Of a stretch of DNA of 64,000 bases, positions 26,014-36,901 are shown piece after piece. The stretch is from Karstenula rhodostoma CBS 690.94. Its lineage: Eukaryota; Ascomycota; Dothideomycetes; Pleosporales; Didymosphaeriaceae. Numbering within the stretch: position 1 is the first letter of the stretch; every line of letters starts with the position of its first letter. The DNA lies in the NCBI GenBank assembly GCA_010093485.1, contig MU001514.1, forward strand, positions 230,357-294,356. The letters are read 5' to 3'. The translations under genes and the position numbers were made by a program. The notes below the pieces were generated by a model. The model made no database searches. It was not told the DNA's origin and worked only from the letters and a program-made list of their open reading frames with translations.

Positions 26014-26693
26014 ATGGCCACCGAGCTCACGTACGTCGCAACAGTGGTGCAAGCGATTCCGCATGCTGATTGAGAAACAGTGTCCAGTCCGAGCGCGCTT
26101 TCCAGAAGCAGGTACTACCACTCGCACCCGCCGCGTCGCATTTCGAAGTCTCGCAATACTGATACCACATGTAGCCGCACATCTTCTTGAACCACAAGGC
26201 CACGGGTCCCCGCAAGAACACCCGCACCAGGCGATGGTATAAGGATGTTGGTCTGGGCTTCCGCACGCCCAAGACCGCCATTGAGGGCTCCTACATCGAC
26301 AAGAAGTGCCCCTTCACCGGTATGGTCTCGATCCGTGGCCGTATTCTGACCGGCACTGTCGTCTCCACCAAGATGCACCGTACGTACACGCCTTTTCCCG
26401 CCCAAGAGGCCCCCGCGCAATTGGCCTAGCAAGATCTAGAAATTGGAATAGGCTAATGGAAAATAGGTACCCTCGTCATCCGCCGCGAGTACCTCCACTT
26501 CGTTCCCAAGTACTCTCGTTACGAGAAGCGCCACAAGAACCTCGCCGCCCACGTCTCCCCCGCTTTCCGTGTCGAGCCCGGTGACCAGGTCATCGTTGGC
26601 CAGTGCCGACCCCTCTCCAAGACCGTCCGTTTCAACGTCCTCCGTGTGCTTCCCCGAACCGGCAAGGCTGTCAAGTCTTTCACCAAGTTTTAA
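26014..26693 (+). CDS. rps11: 40S ribosomal protein S11 (uS17)
   Basis: Model: exons 26014-26030, 26081-26111, 26175-26379 and 26467-26693, giving 159 aa, the normal length for eukaryotic S11. The first two exons are only 17 and 31 nt, a common pattern for fungal ribosomal-protein genes. The protein starts [16 protein letters not shown], followed by [30 protein letters not shown] and [20 protein letters not shown], then the KTVRFNVL motif near the end; all belong to the uS17 family. It binds 18S rRNA in the small subunit body. Exon 3 ends C and exon 4 begins GT, so the Arg codon is split, and the GTAC duplicated around both splice sites is the only ambiguity. Confidence 0.97.
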
Positions 26694-28250
26694 GCGATCG
26701 GTATAGACGGCTGGGATGCTGAGGCAATGCGGAGCGGGCTGGGCGACAATGGGATGAGATTTCGATGGTTCAATCAATGCATTTGGGACTAGGATTCGGA
26801 GTCCATCGGGCTGTGTATGTTTCTTCAGTCTATGAGAAATGAAAGCCCTTGGCAGGCCAAAAGCGCCGCTGAGGCAGGTCAAAAGCAATGAGGGTTAGTG
26901 ATACCATTGGTGCCTATCATGAGCGTGAGCGATTCATATCTGCAGCCGATGCTCTTACGGGGTATCCAACTCCGATCCGAGGCCACCAATATCCAGGCCA
27001 CCAATATCCAGCCTTGTTCAGCCTTGTTCAGCCAACATCTACACGTATAGCCTTGTACTAGCTCACTTTCTTTCCTGAGCACATTTGGATATTTTCTTCG
27101 AGATGGTTGCACATCGGCAACCAACCGATCCACAGGTCTCTCCACGAATGAAACGCAAGCCACCTCTCACAAGTTCCTATCCTACAGTTTCGGTCATATT
27201 CTTCGATTCGATATCTTTCATTTGTAATACACGTCTATGTATGACCTTGCGCACTCAATTGCGCACCGATTTGACACCCGCGAATACATGACACTATCTT
27301 TCTCACAGTCCGCTTTAAACAACCGTCCAGTTTCCTACATTTTACTGATCATGGCGCATTCACACGTGCATAGTGTTCGTCCAAGCCCACATTGTCAAAA
27401 ACAAGGGCATTAGTCGATATGCCGTCGACTCCCAAATGTACTTAGCGATCCTTGGAGGTCCTGAATATTTGCTCTGCACGGGTTTACCTTATTTTCTCTA
27501 GAAGGGACTGGAAGGCAGACATGGAGCAAAGCGGCGGCATATCCAAACACTTCACTGGGATATGCACGCCACAACCATATATCCCAAAGGATGTATGTCC
27601 AATCATCAGATCTGCCATGGAAAAAAGGCAAATGTCTCTGTAGGAGATGCGTTCAGTGCTTGTATTGTGATTAATCCTTTGTATAAGATGAATGGCACAC
27701 AGTCGTGTACTGCTGTTGCCGACCATATTTTGGCCATTGCACTGAGGGTTCTGCGAATCTAAGTGAATCAATGCTGACGGTTTACACCGTAAAAAAAGCC
27801 TGATTGCGTCGAGTTGTGATAGTCTTGATAAAGCCGTGCACTTGAAGTGGGACGACACTGGTTGAGATGGCATAGGCACGGACTTGTGGTGCATACTAGG
27901 AACAAGGAAGGGTCCACGCCATCTGATCGCGCAACTTAAAGTGGAAACATTCAAATTGCCCTTGATAACCTTGAAAAGTAAAGCCTTTCAATTCCTGATC
28001 ATAGACTGAAAGTGTACAACCCGTGGCTCGCGCCGATTGTCCGGGGTGAATGCGTTTGCACTGGTTCTGGAAACGGTTAGTGTGAACCAGGCGATGGGCA
28101 AGCGCACTCCACGCTCCACCTCTCACCCAAGGTCGACCCGCCGCCTTCTTTCTACTTTCACACCTGACTTTATAGCTCTTCTCCATCACACATTTCCATC
28201 CATAGCTCGAGACAGACTCAACTTCAACGACTTCTCCATCAGCCCAAGAT
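26694..28250. other. Intergenic, about 1.55 kb
   Basis: No convincing gene. Contains two adjacent tandem duplications at 26981-27030. The minus-strand frames around 27484-27954 and 27896-28657 lack domains and overlap the next gene. The 200 bp before 28251 are a pyrimidine-rich leader. Confidence 0.5.
26981..27030. repeat. Two adjacent perfect tandem duplications
   Basis: GGCCACCAATATCCA is repeated twice (26981-27010), directly followed by GCCTTGTTCA twice (27011-27030). Short slippage-type duplications in the 3' flank of the uS17 gene. Confidence 0.9.
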
Positions 28251-29250
28251 ATGTAAGTCGCTCTAACTTTTTCTTGTAGATTTGGGATGGTGCTGATAGC
28301 GGTGCTGCAGGTCTCCTCGTCCGCCGGCGAAGGCGCTGGAGTCTGTTGCGCCGAAGAGTCGCAAGCGACGCCGTGACGACTCAGACTCCGAACTGACATC
28401 CAAGCGCCCGCACGTAGGCATACTGTGCCTGAAGAACCATCCGCCTCCCTCCTTCCCCTTCTTGAAATTGCCTCCGGGTGAGTACCGATTATCTTGACTC
28501 TCCTTTTGGCCGCTGACGTGGAAAGAACTGCGCAACCGAATATACGAGTTCGCGTTCGAGAATATATACCGGACTTTCCCAACAAGTTCTTTCCGTAAGG
28601 AAAACCAGCCGCGACGTTACGGCGAACGTCTCCCCAGCGCCAACCTTTCGCCATCACTTATTCCGTATCTCGGCCTGGTCCAATCGTGTCGCTTGATTCG
28701 GAAAGAATTCCATCCCTGGTGGATGAATGCTCACCGCATCCCATTGTGCAATCTAGCGAGATACCTCCGGACGTTTTTCCCGCCGCGTCCCAAGAGTGAC
28801 GTGGCCTACTATGCATCCCAGGGCAGACTGCGGATTTACATTCGTCGCTACGAGCTGCCACACCGGGATTTGCTGCCTCTGATCAAGCATATCCACCGAT
28901 TCCCTCAACGGAGGATAGGAATCGATCAGTTGACCAACCGTCTCGACCCACACTTCCAAGGATTGGTGCAATTGCTCGAAAATCAGCATCCGGCATGGAA
29001 GCGTTGGATACGGGCCAATGTTGTCAGCCAGATTCGAATGGAACCCAGAGACCAACCCAACCATGTATACCTCCAGGACCGCATCATACTTGTTGTGAAG
29101 GAGAAGCATGTGACTCCTTGGATGAAGTCTGTGTTGGGTCAAGCCTCTGGTGCGGACCGGGATCAGGATGGTTATCACAGCTTTCTGGCATCCCTTGGCC
29201 TGGACATTGTTGTGGGCTGGCAAATCGACGTTGCGGTCGACTATCGGTGA
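28251..29250 (+). CDS. 2EXR/F-box-like hypothetical protein, start codon split by intron
   Basis: Model: AT at 28251-28252, intron 28253-28310 (GTAAGT to CTGCAG), exon 28311-28477 beginning with G, intron 28478-28525 (GTGAGT to AAAG), exon 28526-29250; 297 aa. The initiator ATG is thus assembled by splicing. The frame upstream (ATG at 28091) cannot be the start, because after splicing it runs into TGA, and unspliced ATG at 28251 is followed by TAA. The protein opens with a basic, NLS-like segment (KSRKRRRDDSD). FPFLKLPPELRNRIYEFAF is the F-box-like motif typical of the large fungal 2EXR family, usually read as protein-protein interaction or substrate-receptor proteins. The rest is rich in Arg, His and aromatics with no further domain. 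Function is unknown. Confidence 0.7.
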
Positions 29251-30879
29251 GGACTTTTGATGGAAATCTCGGGCCTTGTGGTTTTCGCGGCACCCGACTA
29301 TGCCACGTTGGAACTTTTCACCTTGCTTGAAGTGGCATGAAGGGGATATTCCGTGCCTGAGTTGCAGTCCCCTTCGAAAGTGGCGGCCCGGGTTCCTTCG
29401 GAATTCTGACCAGATTGGCTGCATCAGTTCATGACCTTCTCCTTCCCATCATATCTAGCTTCTGGGTATGTTTACGATGGGATGTCATTTTGGATGGTCG
29501 AATACCTGGAATTGCGATCTGATCCGATGTACAAGGCTACGAGGCACTGGATCTTTGTTTCATTTCTGTAATTCTGTTTAGATTGGCTTTCCGGTTGGTT
29601 CACTTTGGTCAAAAAATCTTGGCCTTGCCATCGGTATGGATCTTGTTTCTGGAGGGGCAATCTAATCTTCTTAGCGAGCTTAAGGTCATCGATTTGTGTT
29701 TGTGCTGCGGGGGCTGGTCTTTGCTGGCACTTTTTCATGTGGCACCTCAACAAGAGTCGGAATACAATCGGCTTGTGCATTGCGTACTGGGCAGCACACT
29801 GTATTCGACTTGTTGAGGTAGCGCTGTGAACCTTGCGTTGCTTAAATAGAACAGCGTGCTGTCAAAGTGAAAACTGTTCAGGCTCATCCTTATACCTTAT
29901 GGTGTAATCTTTTGCTACCGTGCTGTGCGATAAAGTGTGTTAACGCACCGAGCCATGTTGGCGGTCTCCAAAAGCTTGAGCTCTGCTAGTGTACGGGGTG
30001 AGAGCCTGATGTGATGGCGAATGGCTTCGTCATATGAGGCAAAGGCAAGATATTGTCCCCAATCCAACGGTTGAATCAGTTAAAAGAGTACGAATTCCTT
30101 GCCAAGAGAGCAATCATTTAAGGTGATAGCACTTGCAAGCTTAATGGGAAGAAGGTAAAGAAAAACATGCGATTCAGATGATTTGACGTCTGAACGCGGA
30201 GTGTGTATACATCCAAGCACTAGTGCAATCACGAGTGAGAGAAGTCAACTAGAGTAGAACACATTATAGGTATTCATATCTACGACCGTATACAATTGTA
30301 CCACAAGTGTTCTTCCAGCTAGCTTTGAGTGAGCGAAATGCATGCGGTCCCGCCCCATACCGAATCGCATTACTCATTTCCCCACTATAGGGCAACCACT
30401 CTAACCCATCTCGCCATCTCTCAGCTTGTCGCAAACCCCGTCTTATCTGGCGTCTCCATAGCCAACTTCTACCCATCAAACCCAGCCCACTGACCGGCTC
30501 ACATGACTCTTGGTCGGCCGCCATCACTCCTTCAACGGCAAGCGCTCGTGCTCGAATCACACTTTCAGAATTACAGGTAGATGGCGGATTGGATGTAGCT
30601 GTTTAGGCAGTCACCTGCTGTGTAGGTGAGTGAAGGGTTGGTGCGGCGGGAGGTGAGGATGCGTCCTCTTCCATGTGTCAGTCAGTGAAGAAGTGAGAGA
30701 GATGATGGAGTATGTGTAGGAGGTAGGGGGAGTGAAGAACCCACCAACGAGTCCTCGCAGCAAGAGGCAGCATAAAGTTCCCACTGCCTCCAAATTACGA
30801 CATAAACTCTCTAAACACACGTGGCGGGGTCTCTCGCGCTACCTTAATCCTCCCTCGACGAACTCTCATCATGTCCTAT
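29251..30879. other. Intergenic, about 1.6 kb
   Basis: Only short chance frames on both strands. No repeats or RNA genes recognised. Confidence 0.5.
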
Positions 30880-31139
30880 ATCCCTAGGTACGCCGTACAC
30901 TCTGAAGGTTCAACTGTCCACTTGCACCGCCTTCGGGCGCGAGCGGCAGTGTGGCGGTGGTGACGAAGGTGGTGAAGTCGGAGGAGATGTTCCTGGAGGC
31001 GTGGAAGGCGTCGATGAGCATGGGAACGGTGAGATTGCGGCCGTTGTGCGGGATGATGTGGTAATTTGCGAGGGCGTTGAGGGCGGGACAGGGGGAGCGG
31101 AGGTCGCCTGGGGCAATGCCATTTTGTGAAGTCAATCAT
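30880..31139 (-). pseudogene. Decayed heme-thiolate (chloroperoxidase-type) peroxidase fragment
   Basis: Read on the minus strand, the segment encodes GDLRSPCPALNALANYHIIP followed by a HNGRNLT motif: the N-terminal PCP heme-ligand signature of the chloroperoxidase / unspecific peroxygenase family, Cys codon at 31090-31088. The only nearby ATG (31139, giving MIDFTKWH, a plausible family start) is in a different frame, and a TGA lies just upstream in the motif frame, so a one-base frameshift near 31120 separates start and motif. Downstream the frame ends at about 30884, after some 60 residues. The rest of the usual 230-400 aa protein, including the Glu-His-Asp acid-base motif, is not found in the following bases. 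I read it as a truncated pseudogene; an unusual splice pattern is less likely. Confidence 0.65.
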
Positions 31140-31830
31140 TGTTGCACATGTGGAGGGGAGTAAAAAGATGAAGGTTAGAGAGGTGTGGGAGGAGGGTTTA
31201 GTTGTGATGGAATGGATTTCCATGGATTTCCATGGATGTAGGCTGTACAATTCAGATACATCTTAAGTAGTTATTTCAAGAATGAGGATGTCAAAGCTGT
31301 GGATTGGGGAAATGCGGTGTGCGAAGTGAGGTTTGACTCCACAGTCAAAGATGACTGCGCTGTAGGAGGTACGATCTGAGATCATGAAGAACAGAAGCTT
31401 GTTACGCAAACAGGGCATTGGGATAGTCCTGAGAGGGAGAGTGGGTCGAATGCGGAGTATCAGGCCCCTGCTACATATCAGAACGCGAGAAATGCGGGTC
31501 ATGTGATCGCGCGATTGGGCGACGCGCCGCGGGGCGTTCCCCACTTTTCAGGCCTATGTAGCGAGGGAGGAGCCGATGGGGCTGCAGAAATATTTGCAAA
31601 GTGAATTAGAAGTATCAGGCACACTAGACAAAGGGATGTATCAAGAGTAGCTGAGGGAAGGAGAGGTTGGCTGGTCGGTCCCTGCGCGATAGACGAAGTC
31701 GCTAAAGTTCCGCGCCATCGGAACGACTACGTCAGTACGCTACTCGCTCAGTCTACCTCGACTCGTGAATGTAATAATACTCAGCTGCCCACGCAAGTCT
31801 TGTTGCTTTACCAAAAGGCCACCCGGCATT
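31140..31830. other. Intergenic with short tandem duplication
   Basis: Contains ATGGATTTCC repeated in tandem at about 31212-31231 and the promoter of the Rad4 gene. No gene recognised. Confidence 0.5.
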
Positions 31831-34800
31831 ATGCCTCCCGCTATTTCGCGAAAGCGCCTGCGGTCAGAATCGCCGAAACCCGAACTGCCACCAAAACGGA
31901 CCGCCGCGCATCCTCGTCGCACAGCACCCAGCTCCGACACGCCGCCAAAGGTGCCGCGCACCATCTCGCAGAAGAAGAAGCAGTTGGAGCAGTTCATCGG
32001 TGGCGGTGATGACAGTGAGCTTTCCTCCGCCGAAAGCAGCGAAAACGAGTTCGAAGACGTCCCGATCGCCAGCACCAAGGCACAGAGCGACAACAGCGAT
32101 GGGAACGAGAGTGAGGACGAAGTGTGGGAGGACGCCCTCGGCACAAAACACCACACCAAGCACGACGCGGAAGCCGAGCGTGAACCTGTCATCTCAGGCG
32201 ACTTGAATATGACGCTTGATGCGCCCGTGGTCATTGAATACTCCAGAGACAGCAGCAAGAAGGGACCAAGCAAAAGGGACAGGCAGATCCGGAATACCAC
32301 GCACTGCATGCATGTGCAGTGCCTCATGTATCACAACCTGATACGGAATGCGTGGGTATGCGACCAAGAGGTGCAGCGGATCATGCTGGGGCATCTGAAT
32401 GCAGGATGTTGGAAGGCGGTGAATCGCTACTGGAGAGATGCGGGCATCGCAGATGGACCAGAGCGCGTTGTCGCGGGTGGGTGGACAGAGAAGATTGCGG
32501 ATGACATCGGGAAGACGGGAGCCTGGATACCGAGTGGCACGAAGGGTGTACAGATGTATGAGAGCCCGCAGAAAGGCTCTAAGGGCAAGGGCGCGAAACC
32601 AAAGAATGCAACAAAGGCTGGGTCATCGAAGGACAAGGCCAAGAAGGCTGGCAGCGATCGAAATGCGCGAGATTGGGGTGCGACCTCAGAGCGCTTAGAA
32701 CCCAATACGCCGAACCTCTCCGCCGGCGACCCGTTGCCGCGATTGCTGAATTATTTGGCCATGTATTGGAAAGGGAAATATAAGATCACGGCACCATCCT
32801 TACGCAAGCGTGGATATCTCTCTCCCGCTGTTCTAGGGGCTGAAACCCAGGCTTGGAAAGACCACAAGGGTGACGCCAATACCTTTGGAGAGCGGGTCGA
32901 AAACCTAGATGCTTTCAAGGAGTTGGCTCGAAGTTGTGACGGTAGCAGGGATGTCGGGCAACAACTCTTCACATCGTTGATTCGTGCTCTTGGGGTAGAG
33001 GCACGGATGGTAGCGAGCCTGCAACCTGTGGGATTCAGATTCAACAAAGCCGAAGAAGGCAAGCCCAAGGATCTCAGCAATCTTGGGAACAAAAAGAGCA
33101 TCGATGAGATGAACGGCTCGAAACCCACGCCAAAGAAATCAGGCTCTTTGCGAGCGAACGGCGCCAAGGACAATCCGATCGATCTATCAGATTCAGAACT
33201 CAGCAGCGCAATATCTATAGCGTCCGGAGACGACGAAGAACCTGGCAGTAAAGATCCGGAGAATGCGCCCCAATGGCAGGATCGCTTTTACGGCCGAGTC
33301 ATCCCATACCCAACGTATTGGACTGAAGCCATCTCGAATCTCACCCACACACCAGTCGCAATATCGGTCCTTCCCAAGATAACCGTAGCAACACCTGCCG
33401 ATGGAAAGTACTACCTCTTCGAATCGACCCCCGCCAATGCAGAACGAGGCCACCAAGTCTTCGCATATTTGATCGCCTTCTCGTCTGACGGGTCCGCAAA
33501 GGACGTCACGACTCGTTATCTGCGAAATCGCCGTTGGCCAGGCGTAACGAAAGGCTTCCGGATGCCTGTCGAGAAAATCCCTATACACAACAAGCAAGGA
33601 AAGGTCAAGAGATGGGAAGAATGGAACTGGTTCAAATCCGTCTTGCGCTCGTACGCCCGCCCATACACGAAACGTCAGCCCTGGGACGAGGTAGAAGACG
33701 AAGGTGACCTTGTTCCCCCACAACCCGTGAAGCCCAAGACCATGGACGAGGGCGCAAAGGAGACCCTCCAGGGCTACAAAAACTCTGCAAAGTATGTGTT
33801 GGAACGGCATCTACGCCGCGAAGAAGCTCTCAAGCCCGATGCTTCCATAATCCGCTATTTTACCACAGGCAAGGGCGACAACGAGAAGCGAGAGCCGGTG
33901 TATCGCCGTGAAGATGTGGTGACGTGCAAGTCCGTGGAGTCGTGGCACAAGGAGGGGCGTAAGGTCATAGAGGGCGAGCAGCCGCTGAAGTTCGTACCCA
34001 TGCGCGCCGTTACTGTGCAGCGGAAACGCGAAATAGAAGAGCGCGAGCGTGACGAGGGCCAGAAGATAAAACAGGGTCTGTACTCTGAAGCTCAGACTGA
34101 CTGGATCATTCCTGACCCCATCGTGGATGGGAAGATCCCGCGCAATGCTTTCGGGAATATCGATGTGTACGTTCCTACGATGGTTCCGAGGGGCGCAATA
34201 CACATTCCCCTCAAGGGCACGACACGCATTTGCAAGAAACTAAAAATCGACTATGCTGAAGCTTGTACCGGATTCGAGTTCGGGAAACAACGTGCTGTGC
34301 CTGTTATTACGGGCGTGGTCGTCGCTGTTGAGAACGAGGATCTAGTAATTGATGCGTGGGAAGCCGCGGAAGCGGACAAAGCAAAGAAAGAAGAGGATAA
34401 GAGAGAAAAGCATGTCCTTGGCCTGTGGAAGAGGTTCTTGCTCGGGTTGAGGATCGTAGAGCGTGTGAAGCGGGATCACGGTCAAGACGCCGTAGAGGTT
34501 TGGCAGCAGGAGAAAAACAAGGAGGCTAAGAAACTGGCGCAGCCAAAGGAGCAGTCCGAGTGGGATACATTCCAGAATCACGATGGCGACTTCGAAGGCG
34601 GGTTCATGCGCGAGGAGCCAAGTGCTGCGGGCGGATTTCTCCCTGAGAACGATGGCGTGCTTGAGCGAGATGGAAATACGGCGGGTGGTTTCATGTTATT
34701 AGATGAAGACGATGCGCAACCGCCGATATCTTCGTTTCACATCGACGGCGAAAACATCGAACAGGAATATGAAGAGGCGAAGCCGACCGCGGCAGATACT

Positions 34801-35406
34801 GCGTACCAGACGCCCATCTCTATGCAGTCATTGCACCAAGATCCTGCTGTCGAACCGGAAAATGAGCGACAAAACGGGTTCCCCGACATCGAGGTCTCAG
34901 ATTCGGACGATGAACCTCTGATACCTGCTTCAAGCAATCGCACACGCGGCACATCCTCAGGTCGAGGTCGTGGTCGTGGTCGCGGTCGTGGCCGAAGTGC
35001 CAAAGGCGCTTCCACCTCCACTCGCAAATCGACTGTCCGTACCCCCGTCGTCGATTCGGAAGATAACTCTATTCTATCCGAGTCTCCACTAGATGACCTT
35101 GCATCTGATGCGGACCGTCCTCCTAACGCTGAACATTCGGATCCCGAACCGTCGGATAACGAGTCCGAACCTTTCGCCCCAGCTCCAGAGAGTACACGTG
35201 GAAAGCGCAAAGCTTCTGCCGCTTCGCCCCCAGAGGGTAGATCGGTGCCCAAACGCAAAGCGGCGAGGAAGAGTACTGCGCAGGTCAAGAGTCATTTCTT
35301 CGCAGGGAGTGATGAGGAAACGGATGCAACGGACCTCACAGATAGAAGTCTTCAGAAAGTGGCTATAAGGGGGAGGGGCAGAGGAAGGGGCAGACGGAAG
35401 GCTTGA
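31831..35406 (+). CDS. rad4: DNA-damage recognition protein Rad4/XPC
   Basis: Single 1191-aa open frame from the ATG at 31831; the frame is open further upstream but without another ATG. Rad4/XPC with Rad23 recognises helix-distorting lesions and starts global-genome nucleotide excision repair in the nucleus. A Lys/Arg- and acid-rich N-terminus precedes a transglutaminase-like fold (about residues 150-560, from NTTHCMHVQCLMYHNLIRN through RLLNYLAMYWKGKYK). BHD1 lies at about 640-700 (YVLERHLRREE), BHD2 follows, and BHD3 at about 755-835 carries NAFGNIDVYVPTMVPRGAIHI. The C-terminal 350 residues are disordered and acidic, with RG repeats at about 1044-1057 and again at the very end. This tail makes it much longer than yeast Rad4 (754 aa). 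No intron is needed. Confidence 0.95.
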   Translation: MPPAISRKRLRSESPKPELPPKRTAAHPRRTAPSSDTPPKVPRTISQKKKQLEQFIGGGDDSELSSAESSENEFEDVPIASTKAQSDNSDGNESEDEVWEDALGTKHHTKHDAEAEREPVISGDLNMTLDAPVVIEYSRDSSKKGPSKRDRQIRNTTHCMHVQCLMYHNLIRNAWVCDQEVQRIMLGHLNAGCWKAVNRYWRDAGIADGPERVVAGGWTEKIADDIGKTGAWIPSGTKGVQMYESPQKGSKGKGAKPKNATKAGSSKDKAKKAGSDRNARDWGATSERLEPNTPNLSAGDPLPRLLNYLAMYWKGKYKITAPSLRKRGYLSPAVLGAETQAWKDHKGDANTFGERVENLDAFKELARSCDGSRDVGQQLFTSLIRALGVEARMVASLQPVGFRFNKAEEGKPKDLSNLGNKKSIDEMNGSKPTPKKSGSLRANGAKDNPIDLSDSELSSAISIASGDDEEPGSKDPENAPQWQDRFYGRVIPYPTYWTEAISNLTHTPVAISVLPKITVATPADGKYYLFESTPANAERGHQVFAYLIAFSSDGSAKDVTTRYLRNRRWPGVTKGFRMPVEKIPIHNKQGKVKRWEEWNWFKSVLRSYARPYTKRQPWDEVEDEGDLVPPQPVKPKTMDEGAKETLQGYKNSAKYVLERHLRREEALKPDASIIRYFTTGKGDNEKREPVYRREDVVTCKSVESWHKEGRKVIEGEQPLKFVPMRAVTVQRKREIEERERDEGQKIKQGLYSEAQTDWIIPDPIVDGKIPRNAFGNIDVYVPTMVPRGAIHIPLKGTTRICKKLKIDYAEACTGFEFGKQRAVPVITGVVVAVENEDLVIDAWEAAEADKAKKEEDKREKHVLGLWKRFLLGLRIVERVKRDHGQDAVEVWQQEKNKEAKKLAQPKEQSEWDTFQNHDGDFEGGFMREEPSAAGGFLPENDGVLERDGNTAGGFMLLDEDDAQPPISSFHIDGENIEQEYEEAKPTAADTAYQTPISMQSLHQDPAVEPENERQNGFPDIEVSDSDDEPLIPASSNRTRGTSSGRGRGRGRGRGRSAKGASTSTRKSTVRTPVVDSEDNSILSESPLDDLASDADRPPNAEHSDPEPSDNESEPFAPAPESTRGKRKASAASPPEGRSVPKRKAARKSTAQVKSHFFAGSDEETDATDLTDRSLQKVAIRGRGRGRGRRKA

Positions 35407-35504
35407 GATACAGAAGTCCAGCTTACTTCGACTATATAGCTCAAGCGGGCCATCCCGCCGATCATAGCTGCTACCAATCTCTAGTAAACGATACACAATC
35501 ATCC

Positions 35505-36576
35505 TTACACATACTCGCCCCTCATCTCCCTCCACCACCGACTCGCCCGCCAAAGTTCATCCTCCTCATCCCCCAGCACCCCCACATACTTCTCCAAAAA
35601 CCACTCCTTCGCCTCCCAACTCCGCGCATCCCATGGTACGCCCCCGCCCCCCACCTCTGCACTCGCACCCCCCCAACACACCATCCCATCCGCCCGCACA
35701 TCCTCCCAGAACTCCGCCTCACTTAAAGCCGGCGGATCAGCCGCGAGCCCCTCGATCAGCCGCCGCCTTATGTTCGGGAACGGGAAGAAGTCGATCGCCG
35801 GGTGGTGCGATTGTACGATTTGCGTGGGCGTGGGACGCAAGTCTGGCTTCAGGCCGTCGAAGCTGCGCTGCACGGCAAGCAGCATTGTCTCGGCGTAGGG
35901 CGAGTCTGTGATGCCGGCGCGGTAGAAGGACGACTGCGCGTACGGCGTGCAATACATGTGGTCTGTGGTACCGAGGGCGAGCGCGTTGGCGAAGAAGCAT
36001 GCCGCGAAGGAGAGGGTGGAGATGGTGAGGTTGTTGGCATAGGGGTTGAACCCGGCCCAGGGGTTTTGGGTGCGAGTGCGGGTGTAGGCGGCGGAGACTC
36101 TGGCGGCGAGGAGGGCGCGTTGGGAGGCGGTGGGGAGGGAGGGGAAGGCGAGGCGGTGGGTTACGGTTGTGGTTGTGCTTGTGCTTGATGGGGGAGTTAG
36201 GTCTACGGCTGCGGGGGAGATGAAGTCGAAGAGCCAATCAGCGTTTTGTGTGATATTGCTTGTGTCCATTTCTGGGGGTGAAAATGCAGTGCTGCTTTGG
36301 GGTTCCACTAGCGACATGCTTGTGGATGCATTGGCGTGTGGATTGGAAGGACCGGGTAGCGAGGTGAGCTCATCAAACTCTTGAAGCTTACGTTTGCGCT
36401 TTTCTCCTGTGTCGCGTAAGCATGTGCTGTATCCAAACATATCATTCACGCATACGGTACGTCTTTTGTGCAGCTCTGTTCTGTTGCTTCCTCTTTTCGC
36501 TTGTAGCGGCCCCTGCTGCTGTCTCCTGTACAGAAGGCTGCCTGATTTGACGTAGCTCCTCGCTTCCGGTAGACAT
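35505..36576 (-). CDS. bZIP transcription factor with DUF3425 domain
   Basis: Minus-strand model: exon 36576-36456, intron 36455-36407 (donor GTATGC, acceptor CACAG), exon 36406-35505, giving 340 aa. The intron cuts through the DNA-binding basic region; splicing restores KRKQQNRAAQKTYREKRKRK, followed by LQEFDEL as a short zipper. The C-terminal two thirds contain the fungal DUF3425 pattern: a hydrophobic stretch, TPTQIVQSHHPAIDFFPFPNIRR and a final W-rich segment with VPWDARSWEAKEWFLEKY. This architecture is common in fungal regulators of stress and secondary metabolism. An upstream in-frame ATG at 36639 is possible but has no protein-like extension. It is divergent from the SDR at 36902, 325 bp away, making that gene a candidate target. 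Confidence 0.87.
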
Positions 36577-36901
36577 TATTTCCACTAGACAATATCCCGA
36601 GCAGTATCCAGGTGTCGTATTTTTCTTGATTGTCTCCAAGGTCGTGGAGGAGGTCAGCAGTTGCGATGTGCTGAGCTCATCAGGTCGGTGCGGCCCCTAA
36701 GTGCACCGAAAGAGGTAAAGTTGATTAGCCCATGTAGCCGGCCGAAAGCATCCGGGGTAATATCATGCGACTGTCAAATTGATGATCTTGAACGATGGCA
36801 AGAGTTGTAGAAACATATAAAATATCAATGTGATTGATCACGCAGTCTGAATTCCTAATACACACATCTACTCAGCGTTTCCATAAGACATAATCCTCAA
36901 C
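36577..36901. promoter_or_regulatory. Divergent bZIP/SDR promoter with TATA box
   Basis: 325 bp between two start codons. A TATAAAAT box lies at 36816-36823, about 80 bp before the SDR start codon and on the same strand. Confidence 0.55.

Noticed and set aside
28037..28279. Plus-strand frame upstream of the 2EXR-like gene as an N-terminal exon
   Set aside because: Joining it through the 28253-28310 intron gives the wrong phase and a stop codon 22 codons later.
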